64,000 nt of DNA from Bacteroidales bacterium (GTDB lineage: Bacteria > Bacteroidota > Bacteroidia > Bacteroidales > UBA932): NCBI GenBank assembly GCA_028690215.1, contig JAQVBQ010000004.1:1-64000 (forward strand), given 5' to 3'. This document shows positions 43,736 to 52,245 of this stretch, in pieces. The position numbers were made by a program, and so were the translations under genes. Numbering within the stretch: position 1 is the stretch's first letter; the number at the start of each line of letters is the position of its first letter. Under the pieces are notes generated by a model. The model saw only the letters and a list, made by a program, of their open reading frames with translations, did no database searches and was not told where the DNA came from.

Positions 43736-45499
43736 ATGGAAAAAATCAAAATCACTATAGACAAGAAAGAGATAGAGGTTGCAAAAGGCACTACTATCTA
43801 CAAGGCTGCAAAGGATAACGGAATACATATTCCAACCCTATGTTATCTTAACCTGGACCATCTTAAGATTGAAAACCGTCCCGGCGGCTGCAGGGTTTGT
43901 GTTGTTGAGGTTGAAGGAAGAAAGAATCTTGCTCCCTCATGTTCCACTGAATGTACCAACGGAATGGTTGTTAAAACTCACACAGTGAGGGTTCTGAATG
44001 CAAGAAAGACAGTATTGGAACTGATACTTTCAGACCACCCTAAAGATTGTCTCGTATGCTCATCTTCAGGACAATGTGATCTGCAAAGTTTGTCTCAGAC
44101 TCTTGGAATCAGAGAGATTCACGCTGTTGAGAACGCTGCAGTTTCAACATATAGAAAAGATATCTCTCCTGCTCTCAGAAGGGATATGGACAAATGTATA
44201 ATGTGCCGTCGTTGTGAGACTATCTGCAATACAGTACAGTCAGTGGGAGCGCTTAGCGCAATTAACCGCGGATTTATGTCTGTTGTTGCACCGGCTTTTG
44301 AGCAGGACCTTATAGATTCTCCATGTACATTCTGCGGACAGTGCGTTGCTGTATGCCCTACAGGTGCGCTTACACCGGTGGATGATACAGGAAGGGTAAT
44401 CAGAGCTCTGTCAGATCCTACAAAGACCGTTATAGTACAGACAGCTCCTGCAGTCCGTGCTGCTCTTGGTGAGGAGTTCGGTCTGGAGCCTGGAACTCTT
44501 GTTACAGGGAAACTTGTAGCTGCATTACGCACACTCGGATTTGACAAGGTTTTTGATACAGATTTTGCTGCAGACCTTACAATTATGGAGGAGGGTACCG
44601 AACTGCTTGGCAGGATCTCAAAATTCCTTGAAGGAGACAAGAATGTCAAACTTCCTATACTGACATCATGCTGCCCTGCATGGGTCAACTTCTTTGAGAA
44701 CAATTATCAGGATATGCTTGATGTACCTTCTACAGCAAGATCTCCTCAACAGATGTTCGGTTCAATTGCAAAGAACTATTATACAGGACTTTTGGGTATA
44801 AAGAGAGAGGATCTGGTTGTAGTTTCTGTGATGCCTTGTCTTGCTAAAAAATATGAATGTCAGAGGGAAGAGTTTAAAACAGATGGTAATCCTGATGTTG
44901 ACTTCTCAATTTCAACAAGAGAACTGGCAAGTCTTATCAAAGCTGCAAATATTGACTTCAATGCTCTTGAAGAGGAGGATTATGACTCACCTCTCGGAGA
45001 ATCTACCGGAGCCGCAGTTATTTTCGGCGCAACAGGTGGTGTGATTGAAGCTGCAGTACGTACAGCTTATGAGGTCTTCACTAAAAAGAAACTTGATAGG
45101 ATAGATTTTACTGAACTCAGGGGACTTGAGGGTATCAGGACTGCTTCAATAGATTTTAACGGAACGATGATCAATATAGGAATTGCTCACCAACTCGGTA
45201 ATGCACGCAAGCTTCTTGACGGCATTCGTGCAGGTCTGTACAATTTCCACGCTATTGAAATCATGGCTTGTCCAGGTGGATGTATCGGCGGTGCCGGTCA
45301 ACCTTTGCATCATGGTAACTCTGATATTATAAAAGCCCGTTTTGATGCTATATACAGGGAGGATGCGGGTAAGAGAATCCGTAAATCTCACGAGAATCCT
45401 TATATAGTCAAACTGTATGAGGAGTATCTGGGTCATCCTTTGAGTGAAAAAGCTCACCATTTGTTACATACTCACTACTTTGAAAAAAACAAAAAATAA
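43736..45499 (+). CDS. hydA: HydA/HndD, catalytic [FeFe]-hydrogenase subunit
   Basis: The 587-residue subunit starts at the ATG at 43736; the longer frame from 43649 overlaps hydB. It has an N-terminal [2Fe-2S] domain (Cys36, 52, 55, 69) and the His-Cys cluster (His101, Cys105, 108, 114). Two [4Fe-4S] clusters follow (Cys154/157/160/164; 197/200/203/207). The intact H-cluster peptides are TSCCPAW (Cys312, Cys313), MPCLAKKYEC (Cys368) and MACPGGCIGG (Cys512, 516). A small-subunit-like tail ends the protein. All residues for catalysis are present. It makes or uses H2, exchanging electrons with NAD(H) and ferredoxin through the other subunits. Maturation genes hydEFG are not in the window. Confidence 0.95.
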   Translation: MEKIKITIDKKEIEVAKGTTIYKAAKDNGIHIPTLCYLNLDHLKIENRPGGCRVCVVEVEGRKNLAPSCSTECTNGMVVKTHTVRVLNARKTVLELILSDHPKDCLVCSSSGQCDLQSLSQTLGIREIHAVENAAVSTYRKDISPALRRDMDKCIMCRRCETICNTVQSVGALSAINRGFMSVVAPAFEQDLIDSPCTFCGQCVAVCPTGALTPVDDTGRVIRALSDPTKTVIVQTAPAVRAALGEEFGLEPGTLVTGKLVAALRTLGFDKVFDTDFAADLTIMEEGTELLGRISKFLEGDKNVKLPILTSCCPAWVNFFENNYQDMLDVPSTARSPQQMFGSIAKNYYTGLLGIKREDLVVVSVMPCLAKKYECQREEFKTDGNPDVDFSISTRELASLIKAANIDFNALEEEDYDSPLGESTGAAVIFGATGGVIEAAVRTAYEVFTKKKLDRIDFTELRGLEGIRTASIDFNGTMINIGIAHQLGNARKLLDGIRAGLYNFHAIEIMACPGGCIGGAGQPLHHGNSDIIKARFDAIYREDAGKRIRKSHENPYIVKLYEEYLGHPLSEKAHHLLHTHYFEKNKK

Positions 45500-45505
45500 T
45501 TCACC

Positions 45506-45982
45506 ATGGGCGCATTTAAAATACAAGAGTGTCACAAAAAGACAATAGCAGATATTTGTACATATTATAAGAATGAACCGGGTAACCTTATAAAGATTCT
45601 TTACAGTGCACAACGTGAGTTGGGATACCTTCCTGAGGATATTCAGAGGGAGGTTGCAAGAATACTGAATATATCCGTTGCCAGGGTGTATGGGGTTGTC
45701 TCTTTCTATTCTTTCTTTACTATGACTCCTAAGGGAAAATACCCTATCTCAGTATGCATGGGTACTGCATGTTATGTTCGTGGTGCCGAGAAGGTGCTTG
45801 ATGAACTAAAAAGCCAGCTTAATATTAAAGTGGGTGGTGTAACAGAAGACGGTAAGTTCTCGCTTGACTGCTTGCGTTGTGTAGGTGCCTGCGGACTTGC
45901 TCCTGTTATGCTTATTGGGGAGAAGGTTTATGGCCGTCTGGATGCATCCAAGATAAAGGAGATTCTCGACAGTTACGAATAA
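45506..45982 (+). CDS. hydC: HydC/HndA, NuoE-like [2Fe-2S] subunit of the hydrogenase
   Basis: The 158-residue thioredoxin-fold protein has the NuoE [2Fe-2S] ligands Cys84, Cys89, Cys125 and Cys129 (CMGTACYVRGA and CVGACGLAPVM). It begins six bases after hydA and is the last gene of the operon. In trimeric and tetrameric bifurcating hydrogenases this subunit links HydB and the rest of the complex. The stop is one base from the end of the convergent Crp/Fnr gene, with no room for a separate terminator. Confidence 0.94.
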   Translation: MGAFKIQECHKKTIADICTYYKNEPGNLIKILYSAQRELGYLPEDIQREVARILNISVARVYGVVSFYSFFTMTPKGKYPISVCMGTACYVRGAEKVLDELKSQLNIKVGGVTEDGKFSLDCLRCVGACGLAPVMLIGEKVYGRLDASKIKEILDSYE

Positions 45983-45983
45983 A

Positions 45984-46679
45984 CTACCCTCTGGCCTCCA
46001 TCAGACCTTTAAGGCTTCTGATGCGGACCACCTTTTTATTGATTGAAATAAGGCCGTCTCTTGACATTTCGCTTAATGCACGTGCAAGAGACGGCCTTGT
46101 CACACCAAAAAATGCTGCAAGTTCTGTCTGGTTTTTATCCATGACAACAGTGAAGGTATCACCATCTATCTGTTGTGTAGACATATGCAGTCCTAGTATG
46201 TAATGGGCCAACTTTGCCTTTATAGTCCTGACAGAGAGCATCTGGATCTTATCCGAGAGAAACTTGGTTTTGTCTGCATTATATCTTAAATATCTCATCA
46301 ATAAATTCTGATCTTTCTGAAACACTTTCAGAATTTGCTCTCTTGCCATAAAGAGTATCTTGCTTTTCTCGAGGGCAGTCACATCGACAGGAAAACAGTT
46401 AGTTGTGGCAAAAATAAATGCCGAAGCCAATGGGGTTACAGCATTGATGGTTTCAATATGCAGAAGAGCTCCGTTTTCTGCAATCATATCTGTTCTGACG
46501 CTGCCTTCAATAAGAATGTAGAGCCCTTTGCAAAGGTCTCCCTGTCTTGCAATCACATCGTTTTTACCGTACTCTCTTATGGAGTATTCTATCCCTTCGG
46601 GAATTGCCGACTCATAATCGTCATAGAGTTCTCCGAAAAAATTGAACTTTGGAATTCCCTGATTGTTTTTTGTTTGCAT
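45984..46679 (-). CDS. Crp/Fnr family transcription regulator, probably controlling hcp
   Basis: The 231-residue protein has a cyclic-nucleotide-binding-type fold (GKNDVIARQGDLCKGLYILIEGSV) and a C-terminal winged helix (KNQTELAAFFGVTRPSLARAL, then MSRDGLISI). It lacks the N-terminal Cys cluster of Fnr, so it is more like the Crp/HcpR group that responds to nitrosative stress or redox through other means. It is divergent from hcp, and the shared gap contains a TGTAA-N6-TTACA palindrome, the usual type of target. Autoregulation is likely. Effector and heme or cluster content cannot be read from the sequence. Confidence 0.85.
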   Translation of the reverse strand: MQTKNNQGIPKFNFFGELYDDYESAIPEGIEYSIREYGKNDVIARQGDLCKGLYILIEGSVRTDMIAENGALLHIETINAVTPLASAFIFATTNCFPVDVTALEKSKILFMAREQILKVFQKDQNLLMRYLRYNADKTKFLSDKIQMLSVRTIKAKLAHYILGLHMSTQQIDGDTFTVVMDKNQTELAAFFGVTRPSLARALSEMSRDGLISINKKVVRIRSLKGLMEARG

Positions 46680-46699
46680 GCTGATAGAAATGTTCTTAT

Positions 46700-46707
46700 C
46701 AAAAATA
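46700..46707 (-). promoter_or_regulatory. -7 promoter element for the Crp/Fnr gene
   Basis: TATTTTTG on the minus strand matches TAnnTTTG, 20 bases upstream of the ATG at 46679. The regulator palindrome begins 15 bases further upstream. Confidence 0.5.
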
Positions 46708-46722
46708 CAACAATTTTATCTC

Positions 46723-46738
46723 TGTAACAATTATTACA
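46723..46738. promoter_or_regulatory. Crp/Fnr-type operator TGTAA-N6-TTACA
   Basis: The 16-bp sequence TGTAACAATTATTACA has perfect 5-bp inverted half-sites. It lies between the divergent Crp/Fnr gene and hcp, just upstream of the hcp promoter, where an activator would sit. HcpR-type regulators are known to bind similar palindromes in front of hcp. Confidence 0.7.
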
Positions 46739-46759
46739 CTTTTTCGTATAACAGATAGG

Positions 46760-46767
46760 TACCTTTG
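46760..46767 (+). promoter_or_regulatory. -7 promoter element for hcp
   Basis: TACCTTTG matches TAnnTTTG, 27 bases upstream of the ATG at 46795. The operator centre is about 33 bases upstream of it. Confidence 0.6.
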
Positions 46768-46794
46768 TAAAAATCACAATTAAAATTACTTATT

Positions 46795-48453
46795 ATGAAT
46801 AAGATGTTTTGTTTCCAATGTCAGGAGACAGCCAGAAATCAGGGCTGCACTGTGCAAGGTGTCTGCGGTAAGACTGCAGACGTTGCAAACTTACAGGACT
46901 TACTGGTTTTCCTCTGTAAGGGAATCTCTCATTTCTCTGTTCCTCTGAGAGAAATGGGTGTGGAGAGCGCTGAGGTGAACAAGTTCATCACAGATTCTCT
47001 CTTCATGACTATTACAAATGCCAATTTTGATAAAGATCGTTTTGTTAAAAGGATAACAGAAGCATTGGTTTTAAGGGATAATTTGAGGTCTCTCTATGTT
47101 TCAAAAGGTGGAGATATCGCGAAGATCAAGTTTGATGGTGCATTCTGGTCTTCAGACGATGTTGCTGCAATGGAGGAGAAGGCTGCACAGGTTGGTGTGC
47201 TGGCAACAGAAAATGAGGATGTACGCTCTCTCCGCGAGTTGACAGTCTATGGATTAAAAGGTATGGCTGCATATGGAGAACATGCATTTAACCTTGGTAT
47301 GGAAGATCCGGAGATATATGCATTTATGCAGAAGGCACTTGTGGCTGTGACAGATGATTCACTTTCAGCGGATGCCCTGGTCACACTTGTGCTTGAGACA
47401 GGTAACCACGGTGTAAAGGTGATGGCTCTTCTTGACAAGGCAAATACCACAAAATACGGCAATCCGGAGATAACAAAAGTTAATATCGGCGTCGGGAAAA
47501 ATCCGGGTATTCTTATTTCCGGTCATGACCTGAGAGATATGGAGGATTTGCTCAAACAGACCGAAGGTACCGGTGTTGATGTTTACACACATTCTGAAAT
47601 GCTTCCTGCAAATTACTACCCTGCTTTCAAGAAATACAAACATTTTGTAGGCAACTATGGAAGCTCATGGTGGAGACAGGTACAGGATTTTGAAACCTTT
47701 AACGGGCCGGTGTTGTTTACAACAAACTGTATTGTACCACCTAGACCAAACGCTACATACAAGGATAGGATATATACTACAGGAGCATCAGGATTCCCTG
47801 GATTCAAGCATATTGCAGACAGAGTGAAGGATGGCAGTAAAGATTTTTCTGAAATCATAGAGCACGCAAAAAAATGCCAGCCGCCTGTAGAGATAGAAAC
47901 CGGTGAGATAATCGGAGGATTTGCACATGCTCAGGTATTCGCTCTAGCAGATAAGGTTGTAGATGCTGTCAAGTCCGGGGCAATACGCAAGTTTTTTGTG
48001 ATGGCAGGTTGTGACGGAAGGATGAAAGACAGAAGTTACTATACAGATTTTGCCGCAGCTCTTCCAAAAGACACGGTAATACTTACTGCAGGTTGTGCAA
48101 AATACAGGTACAACAAGCTTCCTCTGGGAGATATAGGTGGTATCCCGCGTGTGTTGGATGCAGGTCAGTGTAATGACTCATATTCTCTTGCAGTGATAGC
48201 TCTTAAATTGAAAGAGATTTTCAATGCAAACGACATCAATGATCTTCCGATAGCGTACAATATTGCATGGTATGAGCAGAAGGCAGTTATTGTCCTGCTG
48301 GCTCTTCTTGCCTTGGGAGTCAAGAATATACATCTGGGCCCAACACTTCCGGGCTTCCTTTCACCGAATGTTGCCAATGTGTTGGTGAAGAATTTCGGGA
48401 TAGCTCCGATTGGAACAGTTGATGATGATATGAAACTTTTTCTCGGTAAATAG
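46795..48453 (+). CDS. hcp: Hcp, hybrid cluster protein (hydroxylamine / nitric oxide reductase)
   Basis: The 552-residue protein starts with the [4Fe-4S] motif Cys6-X2-Cys9-X8-Cys18-X5-Cys24 ([13 protein letters not shown]), the form found in strict anaerobes. Hybrid-cluster residues lie in [52 protein letters not shown] and [10 protein letters not shown]. Hcp reduces hydroxylamine in vitro and is thought to reduce NO in cells; it protects against nitrosative stress. No hcr reductase gene follows, so the electron donor is encoded elsewhere. It is transcribed alone from a promoter with a Crp/Fnr-type operator. Confidence 0.95.
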   Translation: MNKMFCFQCQETARNQGCTVQGVCGKTADVANLQDLLVFLCKGISHFSVPLREMGVESAEVNKFITDSLFMTITNANFDKDRFVKRITEALVLRDNLRSLYVSKGGDIAKIKFDGAFWSSDDVAAMEEKAAQVGVLATENEDVRSLRELTVYGLKGMAAYGEHAFNLGMEDPEIYAFMQKALVAVTDDSLSADALVTLVLETGNHGVKVMALLDKANTTKYGNPEITKVNIGVGKNPGILISGHDLRDMEDLLKQTEGTGVDVYTHSEMLPANYYPAFKKYKHFVGNYGSSWWRQVQDFETFNGPVLFTTNCIVPPRPNATYKDRIYTTGASGFPGFKHIADRVKDGSKDFSEIIEHAKKCQPPVEIETGEIIGGFAHAQVFALADKVVDAVKSGAIRKFFVMAGCDGRMKDRSYYTDFAAALPKDTVILTAGCAKYRYNKLPLGDIGGIPRVLDAGQCNDSYSLAVIALKLKEIFNANDINDLPIAYNIAWYEQKAVIVLLALLALGVKNIHLGPTLPGFLSPNVANVLVKNFGIAPIGTVDDDMKLFLGK

Positions 48454-48611
48454 GTTATATATATGAAATGTGGTGGAGAGTATCTGCCGGCAGATAAGTA
48501 ATAAGTAGATAAGCCCCCTCTTTTTTCGGATTTGTTAGATTGGTCAGTGTCCGGATATTGTCAGCGGGAGGGTGGCGGACAAATGGTAGGGCCGGTGGAT
48601 ACAGGTGCGTA

Positions 48612-48648
48612 AGAGGGTGTCGAAAACTATTTTGACCCCTCTTTTTTA
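48612..48648 (+). terminator. Probable terminator after hcp
   Basis: AGAGGG and TC/AAAA segments pair, with small bulges, with TTTTGAC and CCCTCT around ACTA, followed by T6. It lies about 160 bases after the hcp stop. A perfect 16-bp palindrome TATCTGCCGGCAGATA lies at 48481-48496 between them. Confidence 0.6.
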
Positions 48649-48675
48649 TGATTGGTATGTCAACTAAAATTTCAT

Positions 48676-48683
48676 TACTTTTG
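48676..48683 (+). promoter_or_regulatory. -7 promoter element for prfA-pyrF
   Basis: TACTTTTG matches TAnnTTTG, 17 bases upstream of the ATG at 48701. Confidence 0.55.
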
Positions 48684-48700
48684 CAGGATATTAATTTTAT

Positions 48701-49786
48701 ATGAGCGATAACAGTTTATTGTCGAAGTTATCTGGACTTCGAGAAAAGTACGAGAGCATTTCAGCACAGATATCAGATCCTGCCGTGATGGCGGATATGA
48801 AAAAATATGTCTCACTCAACAAAGAGTATAAGGAGCTTGAACCGATAGTAGGGGCAGGGGAGAGGTACAGCAAGCTGATTAATGATTATGAATCGGCAAA
48901 GGAGATTCTTTCAACAGAAAAGGATGAGGAACTCAGGGATATGGCGAAGGAGGAGATAGCATCCATAGAGGAGATACTTCCGAAGATGGAGGAGGAGATA
49001 AAGTTGCTTTTGATACCTGCTGATCCTCAGGACACCAAGAATGCAATTCTTGAGATAAGGGCAGGTGCCGGTGGCGATGAAGCATCTATTTTTGCAGGAG
49101 ATTTGTTCAGAATGTACTCAAAATATGCAGAGACCAAAGGATGGAAACTGGAGGTAACGAGTAAGAGTGAGGGCTCTTCAGGTGGTTTCAAGGAGCTGAT
49201 ATGTACAATTTCCGGTAACGGAGTATACGGAGTTCTGAAATATGAGAGCGGTGTACACCGTGTTCAACGTGTTCCTCAGACCGAGACTCAAGGACGCGTA
49301 CATACATCTGCAGCCTCTGTTGCTGTACTTCCTGAAGCAGATGAATTCGATATTGAGTTAAATATTAACGATGTAAGAAAGGATACTTTCTGCTCTTCAG
49401 GTCCGGGTGGACAGTCTGTAAATACAACCTATTCTGCTATTCGTCTGACCCACATTCCTACCGGAATTGTAGTTCAGTGCCAGGATGAGAAGTCTCAATT
49501 GAAGAATTATGACAAGGCTCTCATTGAGCTTAGGAGTCGTCTTTACAATCTTGAATATGAGAAATATCTGAACGAGATTTCGGCTAAGAGGAAGACTATG
49601 GTCTCTACAGGAGACAGATCTGCAAAGATCCGTACCTATAACTACCCACAATCAAGGGTTACAGACCACAGGATAAACTACACAATGTACAACCTTCCGG
49701 TCTTTATGGACGGAGCCATCCAAGAGGTAATCGACCTGCTTCAGATAGCTGAAAATGCAGAGAGACTCAAGGCTTCAGGAGAATGA
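48701..49786 (+). CDS. prfA: PrfA, peptide chain release factor 1
   Basis: The 361-residue protein ends translation at UAA and UAG codons. It shows the catalytic GGQ in SSGPGGQSVNTTYSAI and the RF1-type discriminator region RVPQTETQGRVHTSA, which has the PxT codon-recognition tripeptide. RAGAGGDEASIFAGD in the middle is also diagnostic. Length is normal. The pyrF gene follows after 26 bases, so they share a transcript. Confidence 0.95.
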   Translation: MSDNSLLSKLSGLREKYESISAQISDPAVMADMKKYVSLNKEYKELEPIVGAGERYSKLINDYESAKEILSTEKDEELRDMAKEEIASIEEILPKMEEEIKLLLIPADPQDTKNAILEIRAGAGGDEASIFAGDLFRMYSKYAETKGWKLEVTSKSEGSSGGFKELICTISGNGVYGVLKYESGVHRVQRVPQTETQGRVHTSAASVAVLPEADEFDIELNINDVRKDTFCSSGPGGQSVNTTYSAIRLTHIPTGIVVQCQDEKSQLKNYDKALIELRSRLYNLEYEKYLNEISAKRKTMVSTGDRSAKIRTYNYPQSRVTDHRINYTMYNLPVFMDGAIQEVIDLLQIAENAERLKASGE

Positions 49787-49812
49787 TGCTGATATAACTA
49801 ATAGCCGCTGAT

Positions 49813-50700
49813 ATGACCTACCTTGAACTTTATAACAATATCATGAGGAAGAAGAGCTTCCTCTGTATAGGGCTCGATACTGATATTAATCAGATTCCTG
49901 ACCATTTAAGGAGTCTGGAATATCCACTTTTCAGCTTCAATAAAGCTATAATCGATGCAACTATCGGTCATGCTGTGGCGTATAAACCCAATCTTGCCTT
50001 TTATGAGGCTGAGGGGGCTGAAGGCTGGAAGCAGCTGGAGATGACTGTTGAGTACATCCGGAAGAAAGATTCGTCAGTGTTTATAATAGCAGATGCAAAA
50101 AGAGGAGATATAGGAAATACTGCAGAGAGGTATGCAAAGGCTTTCTTTGTCAATATGGATTTTGATGCGGTGACTCTCTCTCCCTATATGGGAAAGGATT
50201 CCATAACTCCATTCCTTAAACATCAGGGGAAATGGGCTATAGTTCTTGCTCTTACTTCAAATCTCTCTGCAGATGACTTTGAGACACTACCCCTTATGGG
50301 AAACATTCAGTTGATAGAAGACCTCTCGGTTTTGTATGACAGCGAGGGTTTGTATTATACACAACCATCATCTGTGGGGGCTCCTTTATACAAAAGTGTG
50401 ATAGAGAAATCCATGAGGTGGGGAAATGTAAACAACATCATGTTTGTGGTAGGAGCTACAAGACCTCAGAAGCTGGCTGAGATAAGGATGTTCTGTCCAA
50501 ACAACTTTCTGCTCGTTCCCGGAGTGGGAGCGCAAGGGGGAACCATTGCCGAGGTTGCAAGGTATGGTATGAACAAGAGTTGTGGATTGCTCGTAAATAT
50601 TTCAAGAAGCATTATTTATGCTTCAAATGGTCAGAATTTTGCTCAAGCCGCAGATGAAAAGGCTGAGGAAGCAGCAAAAGAGATGGCTTTATATCTTTAG
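49813..50700 (+). CDS. pyrF: PyrF, orotidine 5'-phosphate decarboxylase (type 2)
   Basis: The 295-residue enzyme completes UMP synthesis by decarboxylating OMP. The active-site strand IIADAKRGDIGNTAERYA carries the Asp-Lys-x-x-Asp catalytic set. LCIGLDTDINQIPDH near the start and LLVPGVGAQGGT near the end bind the substrate. The length and these motifs fit the longer type 2 form. It is the second gene of the prfA unit; its stop faces the psd stop across 10 bases. Confidence 0.94.
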   Translation: MTYLELYNNIMRKKSFLCIGLDTDINQIPDHLRSLEYPLFSFNKAIIDATIGHAVAYKPNLAFYEAEGAEGWKQLEMTVEYIRKKDSSVFIIADAKRGDIGNTAERYAKAFFVNMDFDAVTLSPYMGKDSITPFLKHQGKWAIVLALTSNLSADDFETLPLMGNIQLIEDLSVLYDSEGLYYTQPSSVGAPLYKSVIEKSMRWGNVNNIMFVVGATRPQKLAEIRMFCPNNFLLVPGVGAQGGTIAEVARYGMNKSCGLLVNISRSIIYASNGQNFAQAADEKAEEAAKEMALYL

Positions 50701-50710
50701 TTATTCCGGA

Positions 50711-51367
50711 TTATTCCGGCAATCTGGCAATTACTGTCTCGCACCCACGTACGCGTTGGCCTTTTGTGACCTGAATCCTTGAGTCAATCGGCAGATAAAG
50801 ATCAACTCGCGAGCCGAACTTGATAAATCCCACTTCTGACCCTTTATTTGCACTCTGTCCCTCTACGGCATAACATACAATCCTTCTGGCAAGATAGCCG
50901 GCAATTTGCCTGAAAAGGACCTTGTGGCCCATCTCTTCAACAGCTATGGATGTCCTTTCATTCTTTTCCGACGATTTAGGATGCATTGCCACGAGATAGT
51001 TCCCTGGGTGGTACTTATAATATTTTATCTGTCCTGTAACAGGAAACCAGTTTACATGTACGTTTAGAAGGGACATAAATACTGAAACCTGAATGCAGTT
51101 GCATTTAAGAAACTCACCCTCGTAGACCTCCTTTACAACGACAATTCTGCCGTCTGCAGGTGAAATAACCGCACCATCCTCAACCACAGGAACTCTTTTC
51201 GGAGACCTGAAGAAGCGGACAATGATTATGAAAATAATTGCTATGGAAATGGCTGCAATCGTAAATGCAGTCACAAGACCAAGGATGAAATAAAGTGCAA
51301 CGGTTATCGCTGCAAGAAGCAGAAAGCTCTTTGTGATTATACCGTACCCCTCTTTATGTATACCCAT
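50711..51367 (-). CDS. psd: Psd, phosphatidylserine decarboxylase proenzyme
   Basis: The 218-residue enzyme makes phosphatidylethanolamine. It has two N-terminal hydrophobic segments (about residues 12-50) and the conserved ISPADGRIVVV and FMSLLNVHVNWFPV. The self-cleavage site IKFGSRVDLYLP gives the pyruvoyl group from its Ser. The short form is typical of Bacteroidota and many archaea. It is the last gene of the minus-strand unit and lies six bases after cdsA, whose product makes the CDP-diacylglycerol used two steps earlier. The intermediate enzyme, phosphatidylserine synthase, is not visible here. Confidence 0.93.
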   Translation of the reverse strand: MGIHKEGYGIITKSFLLLAAITVALYFILGLVTAFTIAAISIAIIFIIIVRFFRSPKRVPVVEDGAVISPADGRIVVVKEVYEGEFLKCNCIQVSVFMSLLNVHVNWFPVTGQIKYYKYHPGNYLVAMHPKSSEKNERTSIAVEEMGHKVLFRQIAGYLARRIVCYAVEGQSANKGSEVGFIKFGSRVDLYLPIDSRIQVTKGQRVRGCETVIARLPE

Positions 51368-51373
51368 CGTTTT

Positions 51374-52243
51374 CTATATTAAAGAAAATAGTTTTATATA
51401 TGTTATTGCGAGAGGAAACGAGATCAGTGTTGCATCAAACCTGTCAAGAAGCCCTCCGTGTCCGGGCATAAGCTTTCCCGAATCTTTGGCGCCAAAATTA
51501 CGTTTTAACTGCGACTCTACCAAATCACCGGTGACGCCGGTCAAACTTATGATAAGGGAGATGACAATATTGTGTGTAAGTGAAAAATCTGTTAAAGAGA
51601 AAGTCCAGACAAGAAATCCTGCTACAAGTCCGCAAAAAAGACCTCCAAAAAATCCCTCCCAGGATTTTTTAGGAGATATAGATGGAAAAAGCTTATGGCC
51701 GCCTTTCTGTCCGAAGAGCATTCCAAAAACATATGCTCCTACATCGGATGCCCACATTATAATAAACATGGACAAAAGAAGCAGTGGTTTGTAGTTTAAT
51801 TCCGAGTCAAAAAGAATAAAGGAGGTCAGAGAAAATGGTAGTGCAATGTATATCAGTGATGTAAACAAAAATGGATGCATCCTGTATGATTCTGCATCGT
51901 TTTCTCCATCTTCCTGTTGATTACCCTTGTAATAAAGAAGAGATATAAAAATTGACGATATGGGAATTGCCATGAGATAAAACCAGCGGGTATCAATAGC
52001 ATAAGCCTTATACAGGTATACGATAACGTATAATGTGACACCTGCAGTTACTGTAAGAGCCTGTGCAAGTTTGAATCTTGTATTAAGGGTCATTATCAGA
52101 TATTCGGTTATCATAAGCCCCACAGCAAATGCCATGACAGCACCAAAAGCAATAGGGCTCAAAAACATAGAGCCCACCATTATTGCCAGGAAAATTATAC
52201 CACTTATACTTCTTACAAGTGTAGTGTTTATTTTAGCACCCAT
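51374..52243 (-). CDS. cdsA: CdsA, phosphatidate cytidylyltransferase
   Basis: The 289-residue integral membrane enzyme makes CDP-diacylglycerol from phosphatidate and CTP. About seven to eight hydrophobic segments are visible. The C-terminal signature SLTGVTGDLVESQLKRNFG followed by KDSGKLMPGHGGLLDRFD is complete, preceded by SPKKSWEGFFGGL. It lies two bases from the ftsH stop and six from psd. Confidence 0.94.
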   Translation of the reverse strand: MGAKINTTLVRSISGIIFLAIMVGSMFLSPIAFGAVMAFAVGLMITEYLIMTLNTRFKLAQALTVTAGVTLYVIVYLYKAYAIDTRWFYLMAIPISSIFISLLYYKGNQQEDGENDAESYRMHPFLFTSLIYIALPFSLTSFILFDSELNYKPLLLLSMFIIMWASDVGAYVFGMLFGQKGGHKLFPSISPKKSWEGFFGGLFCGLVAGFLVWTFSLTDFSLTHNIVISLIISLTGVTGDLVESQLKRNFGAKDSGKLMPGHGGLLDRFDATLISFPLAITYIKLFSLI

Positions 52244-52245
52244 CT

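Noticed and set aside
48454..48700. Small gene or RNA after hcp
   Set aside because: Only a 16-bp palindrome (48481-48496), a probable terminator and the prfA promoter are visible.
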